Source: Panulirus ornatus
Lineage: Eukaryota; Arthropoda; Malacostraca; Decapoda; Palinuridae
Length of the DNA: 64,000 nt
Reading direction: 5' to 3'
Assembly (NCBI RefSeq): GCF_036320965.1
Contig: NC_092255.1
Span: 13,363,634-13,427,633 of the forward strand
Of the stretch, positions 1 to 10,616 are shown in pieces. A program made the translations under genes and the position numbers. Positions within the stretch are counted from its first letter, which is position 1, and each line of letters starts with the position of its first letter. The notes beneath the pieces were generated by a model. That model searched no databases. It was not told the origin of the DNA and worked only from the letters and a program-made list of their open reading frames with translations.

Positions 1-98
1 ACCACCACCACAACCCGTCCCTAGCAGCTACCTCCACCACCACCACCACAACCCGTCCCTAGCAGCTACCTCCACCACCACCACCACAACCCGTCCCT
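1..98. repeat. 38-bp minisatellite, cut by window start
   Basis: ACCCGTCCCT recurs at 13, 51 and 89, giving an exact 38-bp period. Each unit carries a (CCA)n stretch and AGCAGCTACCT. The array continues to the left of the window. Confidence 0.9.
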
Positions 99-243
99 AA
101 GAGTGTGCAGGCCCTGAGGGAGTCCAGTTAATGCGTGATTCCATCCCAGGATACTAAGACCCGGGGTCCAAGTGGTAAGTCCTCTGGATAGTATGCAAAG
201 GATGACGGATCCTAAGGGATTTTAGGGTGTTTAAAGGGCGGTA

Positions 244-268
244 TGTGTGTGTGTGTGTGTGTGTGTGT
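244..268. repeat. (GT)n microsatellite
   Basis: Uninterrupted GT dinucleotides. Confidence 0.95.
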
Positions 269-610
269 AGGGTGTGTTAGGGGTATGTTTAAAGAGGGTA
301 GCAACAATTTCTTGGAGTGGCAGACGATAAGGGAGGTGGGCCGAGAACAGTGTTGGCTCTAGGAGTGTCGCAAGACGGTGGGTGTAGATGTGTCTACAGA
401 ATGTTACAGCTTAATCCCTCTCGTGACCAGCCTTGCATGCAGTGGCGTGGGCAGGACAGTTCGGGGCACAGGGCAGAACTTGAGTGCATAGAGTTACACT
501 CATGTAAGCGAGAGTGAGACAAGCTACAGAGGCGGGCTGAGGGCCTCCTGTACTTCAGTGGGAGGACATACACATTACAGGTAAGGTTTCTGATACCGCG
601 AGGTGGCTAC

Positions 611-611
<1 letters not shown>

Positions 612-641
<30 letters not shown>
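612..641. repeat. (GT)n microsatellite
   Basis: Fifteen uninterrupted dinucleotides. Confidence 0.95.
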
Positions 642-642
<1 letters not shown>

Positions 643-1212
643 ACCCTGACCATTAGCTAGACCTCCTCATACTCGGCAAGCTAGCTGCGTCACACGATGG
701 TCGCGCGGCCATTAGCAACTCCAGGTTGGGCCGTGGTGATACCTGTTGCTTTTCCTACACTACAAGTGGAACGCTCTCCCCTCCTCCCCATGACCTTCCT
801 AACAACCATGACCTGACTCCCTCTGTAGCAGGCAAATCTTTTCCTCGTTTTCTCTAAAAGTCTTGAGATGTTTGATCTCTTTATTTTAATCTTTAACTCT
901 CTCCCACACATCGAGGACTGGCCTCGATATGGACTCTTCTCCTTGACCGAAGCCTTCAGTAAAACAAACGCAGTACGTCAGGTATTACGGAGGATCAGCA
1001 GGTCCTCTAGGTGATGGGATCTTCTGCAGCAGACGGGAGGAGGGTTGGATCCAAGGGGTGGATGATGGATCCTGCTGACTGCTGGTACTGAGGGAGGAGG
1101 ACAACATCACGGGGTGTGGCAGGCTAGATCAAGGGATGGGGAGGTCACTTCGCAACAGCGGGAGCCTGAGCCTCGGCGGGTGGCAGGGGATATGGGTTGT
1201 GGCAACGACGTG

Positions 1213-1214
<2 letters not shown>
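642..1214. other. unassigned unique sequence
   Basis: I recognise no gene, RNA or mobile element here. Small open frames on both strands have no domain-like composition. Confidence 0.5.

Positions 1215-1243
<29 letters not shown>
1215..1243. repeat. (GT)n microsatellite
   Basis: Uninterrupted GT dinucleotides; read on the minus strand it puts a His-Thr run into otherwise meaningless frames. Confidence 0.95.
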
Positions 1244-1247
<4 letters not shown>

Positions 1248-2460
1248 ACCGGTCCTGGGGGTGTGGTGGCAGGCAGGGTCCTGGCCGCGACGGGTTCTGA
1301 GGATGGCGGTGGCGGCGGCGTGTCCTGGGGATGGTTGGTGGGTCGTGAGGCTTGAGGATGCTGGGGCGTGGCTGCCGGCCATCGGGGGTAGCGAGTCGCA
1401 AGGGAAGGAGGCGGATCCTACAGGACGCGGCTCCTGGCGTTGGCGAGTTCTTGGGGTTGAGGAGACCGCAAGCAGTGCTATCACTGAGGCTGGTGTGAGA
1501 CGTGTGTACGAAAATGCGCCACAACGTTTGCTATAAGGTTGGCTGATGGGGTTCGGAGGGAGGGTTGGCGGAGCATTTAAGGGTGGCGCATCTCGGGGGA
1601 AGGTTGTGATTGTGGCTGGGTGATGGGAGAGGGGGGAGGGAGCAGGGTAGATGGGTAGAAGGGTAATAGCAGCGACTGTTTTTGTTGGCCGAGGGAATCA
1701 CATTGAGAATTTATTTCGCCTCTTGTAAGTCATGCACAGAGCGACGGTCCAGGGTATTGCGTCGTGACAGATCGCAACATTCTTGTCCAAATTACAGGTT
1801 CGGGCGGGTACCAGTCCGTCACGACCTGGTCCATTCAATGTCAAGTCTTCCCTGTTACAATTGTAAGCAAACACGCACGAGATGTTTAGCGTGGAGGAGG
1901 AGGAGGAGGAGGTGTGGAGGATGAAAGGCTTGTGGCACGGCTGTGTGACCGTCCGGTCTTGGTTGTGTGACTCAGGCTGCAGGAAACACCACTCCATATA
2001 TGACAGAGTTTTTTCTCGTAGGCTCATGATTGTAAGGGTATTTGTGTGTGACGGATGAATGTAATCCCCTACACCTTCGCTCGAGAAAAGCCTTGTTACA
2101 TAACCTTGTTACATGTTACGTTGTTAAGTCTCTTAGTGTTACCTATACCTCACCTAGCAAGGTGATGTGATTACCTTATTACTTGTGAATGTAAACAACG
2201 AAGGTAGATAAGTTTGTGTGTACACCATATCACGTACTGAGTGGTATGATAATGAGATCCCTCACAATAAGAGACAGAAGTCTACTTGATGGGAAATGCT
2301 TAATTCACAATGCCTCACGCTGGATGGCGAGCATCCACATGTAATTTTGATGTGAGAAATGATCATTGGATGGTCAGGTCATGAGAACACTGCATAGTGT
2401 CTCACTCACTTTAAAACATGGGGGTGTACGTATACGACACGCTGTGGTGATCCTGGTACG

Positions 2461-2464
<4 letters not shown>
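1244..2464. other. unassigned sequence with GC-rich start and short (AGG)n
   Basis: About 1244-1500 is GC-rich and open in several frames, but none resembles a known protein and splice signals cannot be judged by eye. A short (AGG)n lies at 1893-1912. The remainder is AT-richer and featureless to me. Confidence 0.45.

Positions 2465-2508
<44 letters not shown>
2465..2508. repeat. (TG)n microsatellite
   Basis: Perfect dinucleotide repeat; it creates an artefactual Cys-Val run in one frame. Confidence 0.95.
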
Positions 2509-2509
<1 letters not shown>

Positions 2510-2699
2510 CGACTCCTCTCGTCTGGTTCCCTCCTCCTCGCGCGGCACACCACTGAGGCTGAGGAGGTTAGAGCAGTTGTTCTCAGCGTGGGGCGGTGGT
2601 GGCCAGATGATGACAGGAGCTGAGCCTCCCCGCGAGGGGGACTCGCGGGTGGGTGGGGGAGGAGGGATGATCTGGAGGAGGGTGATGACCTCTGAGCTC

Positions 2700-2702
<3 letters not shown>

Positions 2703-2734
<32 letters not shown>
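2703..2734. repeat. (GA)n microsatellite
   Basis: Perfect GA dinucleotide run. Confidence 0.95.
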
Positions 2735-2735
<1 letters not shown>

Positions 2736-3072
2736 GAGGTGAGTTATTTGGCCGGGGTTTCGCAAAGCCTGGCCCTCTCGGCGAAGGGCCGCTCGACCAT
2801 GTTAAGCGAGCGCTTATGAAATTGCCTCCTCAGAGACGACTGTGATTTTTGCCGAGAAAAGCGGCGAAAATATGTCTCATGTGCACAGCTCCCTAACCCG
2901 TGGGCGGTGGCGGGGAGAAAAAAGAGGATTGCAGACTGTGCGAAGGGTCACGAACAGCGCTTTAAGAACTGATTTATGTACCAATTTACATATCTCATGA
3001 TCTACTTACATTAGACAGAATTATGATGGTTTCAGATATCTAGAATGGATGATGCAGATAACGTTTTCATAA
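2735..3072. other. unassigned unique sequence
   Basis: No supported feature seen. Confidence 0.45.
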
Positions 3073-3074
3073 CA

Positions 3075-3270
3075 GTTTCTTTCCTTACACTTCTAAGCTT
3101 TAGAACTCTCTCACCTCACTTCTCTTTCCGAAAAACTATGAACTGTTACATTTTTAAAAACAGTTTTTTTTATTTAACTTCCTCCAGAATTCGTAAATGC
3201 TTTCCTTCGTCTTTTCGTTTTCCCTTTCGTTAACCTCCTCTGTATTCCAGTTAAGGCCTGGCCATGATGT
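3075..3270 (+). mobile_element. 3' end fragment of a Jockey-like LINE
   Basis: This stretch aligns by eye with 45326-45510, which is the end of a recognisable Jockey-type LINE relic. Shared landmarks in the same order are TTTCTTTAC-like sequence, CTTCCTCCA followed by a GTAAATGCTTTC-like block, and CAGTTAAGGCC followed by ATGATGTGGACTT close to the 3' end. Only the C-terminal codons and 3' untranslated part remain, so it is a 5'-truncated dead copy. The clade assignment rests on the longer relatives at 44.5 and 20.2 kb. Confidence 0.55.
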
Positions 3271-3935
3271 GGACTTCTGTGCGTGACTGTATATCCCACG
3301 ACTCACATATAGACCAGTTCAGAGCAGAAGCAAGCATTATGTTTCTACACGATGAATGACAGTCATAGTATATAATGTTCATTTTAGTACAACCTCAGGA
3401 CCAGACAGATGAGGAACCAGTAGTCGCTTGGGGGGGGGGGGGGGTGTTCGAGCCCTGTCGTAACGCCGGACTAGATGAAGGGGATGGAAGGGGTGGGGAG
3501 CGGGTGGGGGTGTGGGGTGATATGCAGTCGACACAAATCAATCAATCATTCAAACTCCCCTTCGTTACCCCCTCCCAGCTCCTCTCCCTCCCTGTGGCCT
3601 CATATTACTCCTCCAATCTCTACTGTGGTGTCGTAATTTCATCCACTTGCGCAGCAGCAGCGTCATGACTTTGTGATAATCTAATTTCATACAACATCGA
3701 ATATTACGACAGAGTTGCGATTCACTGCAGTGGATTACGTTATCCCCTGCATGTACGTACCTTTCCGTCACATCGCCAACAGTGATCCACACGAGGGAAA
3801 AGACTACAGCAGATTTACATGATGGAACCAGTGAATTTATTGTCTAAAAACAGAAATCGGGTTGAAGAAAAAAGGATTCGATTTTCTTAGAAAATGTTGT
3901 CTGATGATCCAAGTGTGGATCACACACCCTTGGAA
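3271..3935. other. unassigned sequence with a G15 run
   Basis: Contains a homopolymer of 15 G at 3430-3444. No gene recognised. Confidence 0.45.
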
Positions 3936-4115
3936 GTTACAGTGGTGGCTGAGTGGTGGCCCTGTACTCAAGGTCTTGGGTTCGAACCTTCCTCATGCCT
4001 GCTTCGAAGGGTGTATCGTGCCACGTTCACCAGGTAGCCAGCAGGGTCCTAATTGGTCCATGTACTTGGGGGAAATCAACAAGACGGTAATACGCCAGGT
4101 CGAGACTTAAATCAC
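3936..4115 (+). mobile_element. tRNA-derived SINE-like element
   Basis: An A-box-like TGGCTGAGTGG near 3947 is followed about 20 bp later by a B-box-like GGGTTCGAACC near 3978, the spacing and order of an RNA polymerase III internal promoter as in Ser- or Leu-type tRNAs. The intervening sequence does not fold as a proper cloverleaf and about 120 bp of non-tRNA sequence follows, so a SINE is more likely than a tRNA gene. The ends are not defined. Confidence 0.5.
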
Positions 4116-4379
4116 TTGTGTAGTTACGCTTCAGGGGCGATCACGCAAGCTAATTGAACGTACAAATTACGTCAAGTACAGTACGTTAACCTGAGGTATG
4201 ATTAACGTGCGCCAGGTTATCATCGGAGAGTAATGGGTTAGAGTGACGTGGTTATCGACAGGTGTGAGCACAAGGCTGAGGAAAGACTTGCCTCAAAGTT
4301 AGACCAAGGGAACTGTTTCTGCAGTGCTGATCTTAATGCATATTTAAAGGCATTTTACGTTCTTCCATGTCAAGCATAT

Positions 4380-4380
<1 letters not shown>

Positions 4381-4436
<56 letters not shown>
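4381..4436. repeat. (AC)n microsatellite
   Basis: Twenty-eight perfect dinucleotides. Confidence 0.97.
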
Positions 4437-4438
<2 letters not shown>

Positions 4439-4799
4439 GTGCCGTGGGGATGTTCTTACACCTGGCCGGACAGATGGAACAAGATACTCCAGGCTTTCGT
4501 CTGTATCCTAACACCTCGCCAGGAATGATGAAGAGACGTGGGAATAACTACGAAAGCCTGGAGTAGCTTGTTCCACCTATCCTGCAAGATGTAAGACTAT
4601 ATATATATATATATTTGTATATATCATTTATGTTATATTATGTCATATAATAAAACGCCAATAGAGAAGGGGTCCTGCAATTTCAAGACTGCACTACTTT
4701 CAGCAGCAAGGTAATGATTGCCTCTTTAGGAATGAGAAGTTTCTTGATGTTCAATCCTCCTTCGTCAAAGGACGATGATACATACAGTACATTTTTACC

Positions 4800-5170
4800 T
4801 TTTCCCATTCTTATTCCCCGTGTCCCACAAATGAATAAGGCCTTCTCTTCACAATCAGTCCCTGTCCCCACAACCTTCCCTTGGTTTCCTCTGACCACTT
4901 CATATGCCTTGTTTCAGCCCATTGGCAGCTCGTCACCCCATGCATAGCACATCACTGCAATTCTTTCTGTCCCATTCACGCCTTGCACCCTCCTGCTTGC
5001 TCAGACTATGATATCTCAACGCATCTTTCACTCTACCCTTCCACCTCTACCTCGGTGTCCTTCATCTTCTATGTTCCTTCCACTTCCGACATGTATAGTA
5101 TACCTTCTTGGACAACCTCTCCTCACTCATCCTTTCTATATGTCAAACCATATCAGCACACCCTCTCCAG
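4800..5170 (-). pseudogene. diverged RTE-like LINE 3' fragment
   Basis: On the plus strand, 4975-5165 matches in order the C-terminal coding region of the minus-strand RTE copy at 33350-33545. The blocks are CACCCTCCTGC, CTTTCACTC, CCACCTCTACCTCGGT, CTTCCACTTCCGACA, CTTCTTGGACAA and CTCCTCACTCAT. The piece is much more diverged than the RTE copies between 33 and 62 kb and has several frame breaks. Sequence at 4800-4975 is probably its 3' untranslated region, though from a different subfamily. I read it as an old 5'-truncated insertion. Confidence 0.65.
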
Positions 5171-5324
5171 CTGGTATAATCGGTGTTTCCCACCTTAGCC
5201 AATTTTTGTCAGGAACAGACGAATGGATCTTCAAGGGAAAAGGCATTCCACACTTGGTTCCATCTGTTCCTGCTTTTAGTAATGCCTCGTGCGACACGCA
5301 GGAGATAGTGGAGAGAGGCGACCT

Positions 5325-5364
5325 CCCTCTCTCTCTCTCTCTCACTTTCTCACTCTCTCTCTCG
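5325..5364. repeat. (CT)n microsatellite, interrupted
   Basis: CT dinucleotides broken by ACTTT and ACTC. Confidence 0.85.
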
Positions 5365-5668
5365 TTCCCCAGGTTCAACAACTGCGCCCCGTGCTGATAA
5401 CAGCGAGACCCACCTGGGTTGTACGTCGCCCGCTCCTCATTAGAAGCCGAGCTATGGCTTAGCGTCTTGAGGGAGGGTGAGAAATATCGTCTAATTTAGA
5501 CTTCTAATGAGGACGGTTGTCAGGCTTCTCTGGTTCATTGTGTTGCGCTCCTTTATCCACGAGCGATCACTCATGGCGGTTCTACTGGAGGGCATGACTA
5601 GTGCTGCGTGGGGACTATGTGTCTGTGTGCGATTACCTCTTTACGCTGTGGAGAGAAGGAAGTTTTGT
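5365..5668. other. unassigned unique sequence
   Basis: Nothing recognised apart from ordinary composition. Confidence 0.4.
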
Positions 5669-5997
5669 ACACAGCCTTATCTATGTTGGGCATACACACA
5701 CAGCCTTACCCATGTTGGCGATAAACACAGCCTTATCTATGTTGGGCATACACACAGCCTTATCTATGTTGGCCATAAACACAGCCTTATCTATGTTGGG
5801 CATACACACAGCCTTATCTATGTTGGCCATAACCACAATCCATGTTGGCCATAAACACAGCCTTATTCGTGTTGATCATAAACACAGCCTTATCTATGTT
5901 GGGCATACACACAGCCTTATACAGGATGGCCACCTTATCCGTATTGAACATACACACAGCCTTATCCGTGTTGGGCATAAACACAACCTTTTCTTAA
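5669..5997. repeat. 27-bp minisatellite, about 12 units
   Basis: Units share CAGCCTTATCTATGTTGG with 27-bp spacing. Units ending in GGGCATACACA alternate with units ending in GGCCATAAACA over much of the array, suggesting a 54-bp higher-order unit. It is open in two frames because 27 is divisible by three. Confidence 0.9.
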
Positions 5998-6125
5998 CAC
6001 GTCTTTCCTTTAAACAAGCATTTGTGTATCTTCCTTGGGTTTCTTTGTTTTTGGACTGTGTTAGTTTATACATTTGAATAGAGAGTATTGTGTACCTGTG
6101 TACATAGTGCTTCAACAGTCACATG

Positions 6126-6131
<6 letters not shown>

Positions 6132-6163
<32 letters not shown>

Positions 6164-6174
6164 TGTGTGTGTGT
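6132..6174. repeat. (GT)n microsatellite
   Basis: GT repeat with one CT interruption. Confidence 0.93.
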
Positions 6175-6179
6175 ACATG

Positions 6180-6699
6180 AGAGTACTCGGGAAGGGGCAC
6201 ATATCAGGAGAACTGCTGGTCCAGGACGAGGTTCTCTGCGGTCTTTATCATATTTTTGGCAGAAACAGAATAGTTAAGCACCTCTCCACCCACCTCTCCC
6301 TCCGGCTCAACAGCTGGCAGGGAAAGAAGGAACAAAGAAGTATACTGCCATGGATATTATATAGGAAAGTGTAAAATGGAAAAGTTACCTATTCTGACTA
6401 TAGTGAACTTCTTCAGTGTGGAAGCTGAAATCTGAAATGGGAAAATAGATTCTTTTACTTCAAGAGTAACTATTTTTTTTCTTTATGAAAAAACTAGTTG
6501 ATTGACAACAGATATGGTTAAGGTATTTGTCTTGCATTGATGCAAGGATATTGCTAGTCTATGCAAGTGCTAAACTAGTTGCAATCATTTCCTATAGTCT
6601 ACAACTCTGCCTACGTTGCTACTGCATCTTCTTGCCTTTGATTTCATAAGTTATTCCTACTTACTGAATCTCTTGCTAATGTGAAGACATTATCGCATG
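6180..6699. other. unassigned AT-rich sequence
   Basis: No gene or repeat recognised; it may be the far 3' part of the adjoining minus-strand LINE relic. Confidence 0.35.
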
Positions 6700-6965
6700 T
6701 TCTTGAAATGATTAAGGATATTGAGATGTCCTCAGAATCTGCACTTTTGGGAAAGGGATTGATTTTAGTTCTCTTGAGTTTCTCTTTCGTAAGACACATT
6801 TCCGAATGACGTCGATGGTGATGTATTTTGGAATGACGGAATTAGTTTTGTTCCTTCGCTTTGAATTGGTTCTAATTTGGTGACCAGAACTGAAGAGCGT
6901 ATCCCAGATGAGTTCTAACCAGGGCGTTGTCAACAATGTGTATTGCATCCTACGGTGTATGTCAG
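6700..6965 (-). pseudogene. CR1-like LINE reverse transcriptase relic
   Basis: Reading the minus strand from about 6958 gives NALVRTHLGYALQFWSPN, followed by an in-frame stop. This matches the thumb and C-terminal region of CR1-type LINE reverse transcriptases, where LVR-x-HL-x-YA-x-FWSP is conserved. Two stops within the next 20 codons show it is dead. The catalytic part is absent: upstream on that strand it is replaced by the 17-bp array starting near 6985. Confidence 0.7.
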
Positions 6966-6984
6966 TGGCCGTGATGGCTATCAT

Positions 6985-7440
6985 CCAGTGGAACCTATCA
7001 TCCTGTGGAACATGAAATCCTATCATCCCAGTGGAATATATATATCATCCCGCGGAATATATCTATCATCCCGTGGAACCTATCATTCCATCATCCTATG
7101 GAACCTATCATCCTGTGAACCTATCACCCTGTGGAACCTATCATCCCGTGGAACCTATCATCCTATGGAACCTATCATTCTATCATTCCGTGGAACCTCT
7201 CATTCTATCATCCCGTGGAACCTATCATCCTGTGGAACATATCATCCCGTGGAACCTATCATCGTGTTGAACCTATCATCCTATGGAACCTATTATTCTA
7301 TCATTCCGTGGAACCTATCATTCTATCATCCCGTGGAATCTATCATCCTGTAGAACCTATCATTCTATCATCACGTGGAACCTATCATCCTGTGGAACCT
7401 ATCATTCTGTGAAACTTATCATCCCGTGGAACGTATCATC
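6985..7440. repeat. 17-bp minisatellite
   Basis: The unit CCTATCATCCCGTGGAA is repeated about 25 times, with substitutions such as ATTCTATC and AT/GT exchange and some inserted half units. Open frames across it are artefacts of the repeat. Confidence 0.93.
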
Positions 7441-7649
7441 GTGTTAGCCTCGTTACGTGCAGCTGGGCATTTCTTTGTGTTTTCCTATCTCGCCACATTA
7501 CTGATACTCACGCCTGGATCTATGTCTCAGAATGTTTTAATGTCTAGTAAGTCTACATGGAGATCCATCTGCTGTGTATCTGTGGCGCCTTGAAGGTCTG
7601 TGACCACCATATTATTTGATATGATCATGATAATTGTGTATTTGATATG
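7441..7649. other. unassigned unique sequence
   Basis: No supported feature seen. Confidence 0.35.
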
Positions 7650-8099
7650 TCGTCCTCAGAGGTATGATACTGCTCAGTTGTGTGTTCACTATGTCTTCCT
7701 CAGAGGTATGATACTGCTCAGTTGTGTGTTCACTGTGTCTTCCTCAGAGGTATGATACTGCTCAGTTGTGTGTTCACTATGTCTTCCTCAGAGGTATGAT
7801 ACTGCTCAATTGTGTGTTCACTATGTCTTCCTCAGAGGTATGATACTGCTCAGTTGTGTGTTCACTATGTCTTCCTCAGAGGTATGATACTGCTCAGTTG
7901 TGTGTTCACTGTGTCTTCCTCAGAGGTATGATACTGCTCAGTTGTGTGTTCACTATGTCTTCCTCAGAGGTATGATACTGCTCAGTTGTGTGTTCACTAT
8001 GTCTTCCTCAGAGGTATGATACTGCTCAGTTGTGTGTTCACTATGTCTTCCTCAGAGGTATGATACTGCTCAGTTGTGTGTTCACTATGTCTTCCTCAG
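7650..8099. repeat. 44-bp minisatellite, about 10 units
   Basis: GAGGTATGATACTGCTCAG recurs every 44 bp (first two at about 7659 and 7703), alternating with GTGTTCACTATGTCTTCC. Units are almost identical, with A/G exchange in CTATGTC versus CTGTGTC, so expansion is recent. Confidence 0.95.
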
Positions 8100-8218
8100 T
8101 TGTCCTGTATTGCTCTATGGAGGTGAGAACGAGATGCCGTCTCATGGCAGCCTCAGTTTATATCACCTTTAATCTTCAGGTAATTTTCCTTTGCCTATTT
8201 GTTAAGTGCTCCTCCACT

Positions 8219-8223
8219 GTGTA

Positions 8224-8281
<58 letters not shown>

Positions 8282-8290
8282 TGTGTGTGT

Positions 8291-8341
<51 letters not shown>

Positions 8342-8350
8342 TGTGTGTGT

Positions 8351-8411
<61 letters not shown>

Positions 8412-8425
8412 TGTGTGTGTGTGTA

Positions 8426-8480
<55 letters not shown>
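8219..8480. repeat. long (TG)n with periodic TA interruptions
   Basis: About 260 bp of TG repeat with nine or so TATG interruptions. It makes Cys-Val frames on one strand and His-Thr frames on the other, none of which are genes. Confidence 0.97.
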
Positions 8481-8517
8481 CTATCACTTATATCTTCGTT
8501 TTCGTCGTGAAGTTTAT

Positions 8518-8815
8518 TCTGCCGAGCACGACGATACGGCCCTTGAACACGACGGTACGGCCCTTGAACACGAGGATTTGTCCCTTGAGCATGACGGTAC
8601 GGCCCTTGAGCACGACGGTACGGCCCTTGAACACGAGGTTTCGGCCCTTGAGCACGACGGTACGGCTGAGCACGACGGTGCGACCCTTGAGTACCACAGT
8701 ACGACCCTTGAGCACCACGGTACGACCCTTGAGCACTACAGTACGACCCTTGAGCACTACGGTACTGCCCTTGAGCACCACCGTACGGCCTTTGTTTACT
8801 ACGGCCTTGCCCTTG
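8518..8815 (-). repeat. 21-bp satellite, left arm
   Basis: About 14 units of the type CCTTGAGCACGACGGTACG. They are the reverse complement of the units in the right arm. Divergence between units is higher than in the right arm (GGTTT, GGATT and GAGTACCAC variants). Confidence 0.93.
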
Positions 8816-8885
8816 ACGTGACCCATCTTTTAAGGGGTCATATTTTTAAGGGTTGGGCCAAGACCTGGTGATCATTTCCAAGAGT

Positions 8886-10492
8886 CGTACCGTCGTGCTC
8901 AAGGGTCGTACCATCATGTTCAAGGATCGTGCCGTCGTCTTCTAAGGTCGTATCGTCGTGCTCTAGGTCGTACCGTCGTGTTCAAGGATCGTACCGTCGT
9001 GTTCAAGGATCGTACCGTCGTGCTCAAGGTCGTACCGTCGTGTTCAAGGATCATACCGTCGTGCTCAACGGTCGTACTGTCGTGTTCAAGGATCGTACCG
9101 TCGTGTTCAAAGGTCGTACCGTCGTGTTCAAGGATCGTACCGTCCTGCTCAAGGATCGTACCGTCGTGCTCAAGGATCGTTCCGTCCTGCTCAAGGATCG
9201 TACCGTCGTGCTCAAGGAGCGTACCGTCGTGTTCAAGGATCGTACCGTCGTGTTCAAAGGTCGTACCGTCGTGTTCAAGGATCGTACCGTCGTGCTCAAG
9301 GATCGTACCGTCGAGCTCAAGGATCGTACCGTCGTGCTCAAGGAGCGTACCGTCGTGCTCAAGGAGCGTGCCGTCGTGTTCAAGGATCGTACCGTCGTGC
9401 TCAAGGATCGTACCGTCGTGCTCAAGGATCGTACCGTCGTGCTCAAGGTCGTACCGTCGTGTTCAAGGATCGTACCGTCGTGTTCAAAGGTCGTACCGTC
9501 GTGTTCAAGGATCGTACCGTCGTGCTAAAGGTCGTACCGTCGTGTTCAAGGATCGTACCGTCGTGTTCAAAGGTCGTACCGTCGTGCTCAAGGATCGTAC
9601 AGTCGTGCTCAAGGATCGTACCGTCGTGTTCAAGGATCGTACCGTCGTGCTCAAGGATCGTACCGTCGTGCTCAAGGATCGTACCGTCGTGTTCAAGAAT
9701 CGTACCGTCGTGCTCAAGGATCGTACCGTCGTGTTCAAGGATCGTACCGTCGTGCTCAAGGATCGTACCGTCGTGCTCAAGGATCGTACCGTCGTGTTCA
9801 AGGGTCGTACCGTCGTGCTCAAGGGTCGTACCGTCGTGTTCAAGGGTCGTTCCGTCGTGTTCAAGGATCGTACCGTCGTGCTCAAGGATCGTACCGTCGT
9901 GCTCAGGTCGTACCGTTGTGTTCAAGGATCGTACCGTCGTGTTCAAGGATCGTACCGTCGTGCTCAAGAGTCGCACCGTCGTGTTCGTGTCGTACCGTCG
10001 TGTTCAAGGATCGTACCGTCGTGCTCAAGGATCGTACCGTCGAGCTCAAGGATCGTACCGTCGTGCTCAAGGAGCGTACCGTCGTGCTCAAGGAGCGTGC
10101 CGTCGTGTTCAAGGATCGTACCGTCGTGCTCAAGGATCGTACCGTCGTGCTCAAGGATCGTACCGTCGTGCTCAGGTCGTTCCGTCGTGTTCAAGGATCG
10201 TACCGTCGTGTTCAAGGGTCGTACCGTCGTGCTCAGGTCGTTCCGTCGTGTTCAAGGATCGTACCGTCGTGCTCAAGGATCGTACCGTCGTGCTCAAGGA
10301 TCGTACCGTCGTGCTCAGGTCGTTCCGTCGTGTTCAAGGATCGTGCCGTCGTGTTCAAGGATCGTACCGTCGTGCTCAAGGATCGTACCGTCGTGCTCAA
10401 GGATCGTACCGTCGTGCTCAGGTCGTTCCGTCGTGTTCAAGGATCGTACCGTCGTGTTCAAGGGTCGTACCGTCGTGTTCAAGGGTCGTATA
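8886..10492 (+). repeat. 21-bp satellite, right arm
   Basis: About 75 units of the type CGTACCGTCGTGCTCAAGG plus AT or GT. GTTC/GCTC and GGATC/GGGTC variants are intermixed. Shortened units such as GCTCAGGTCGTTCCG recur near 10170, 10235, 10315 and 10420, marking higher-order units of roughly 65-105 bp. Because 21 is divisible by three, several frames stay open for hundreds of codons; these are not genes. Confidence 0.96.
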
Positions 10493-10581
10493 TAAGGACA
10501 CACAGACCGAGGTGCGCTGCCGTCCGTCGCTTGGTACAGCAGTAGCACGACCACGACCCCGACGGTACGAAGATGACCGTG

Positions 10582-10595
10582 TGATGACGTCATCA
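10582..10595. promoter_or_regulatory. CRE/AP-1-like palindrome
   Basis: TGATGACGTCATCA is a perfect 14-bp palindrome containing TGACGTCA, the consensus for CREB/ATF bZIP factors. No gene is visible nearby, so function is unproven and it may be chance. Confidence 0.25.
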
Positions 10596-10616
10596 AGACG
10601 GTGACGACAACAGGTC

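Larger units (their letters stand above)
8518..10492. mobile_element. foldback-like element with 21-bp repeat arms, copy 1
   Basis: A block of 21-bp units in one orientation (8518-8815) faces a much larger block in the opposite orientation (8886-10492) across about 70 bp of non-array sequence. The same arrangement, with the same polarity, occurs at 18.1, 31.8 and 63.4 kb. Foldback transposons of insects have long inverted ends made of short tandem repeats, so a foldback-like element is my inference. No transposase is present. An alternative is an ordinary satellite that has repeatedly inverted. Confidence 0.55.

Noticed and set aside
317..517. 66-codon frame near the left end
   Set aside because: No domain, no family resemblance, and a length expected by chance.
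3940..3990. A functional Ser- or Leu-type tRNA gene
   Set aside because: A and B boxes are present but I could not pair an acceptor stem or anticodon arm, so a SINE is more likely.
7650..8099. Regular direct repeats that look like a CRISPR array
   Set aside because: Units are contiguous with no unique spacers, and the genome is eukaryotic. The same applies to the other minisatellites.
8929..10604. Open frames of up to 505 codons rich in RTVVFKD-, VPSCSRI- or YRRAQGS-type repeats
   Set aside because: Produced by the 21-bp satellite, whose period is divisible by three; several frames on both strands are equally open.
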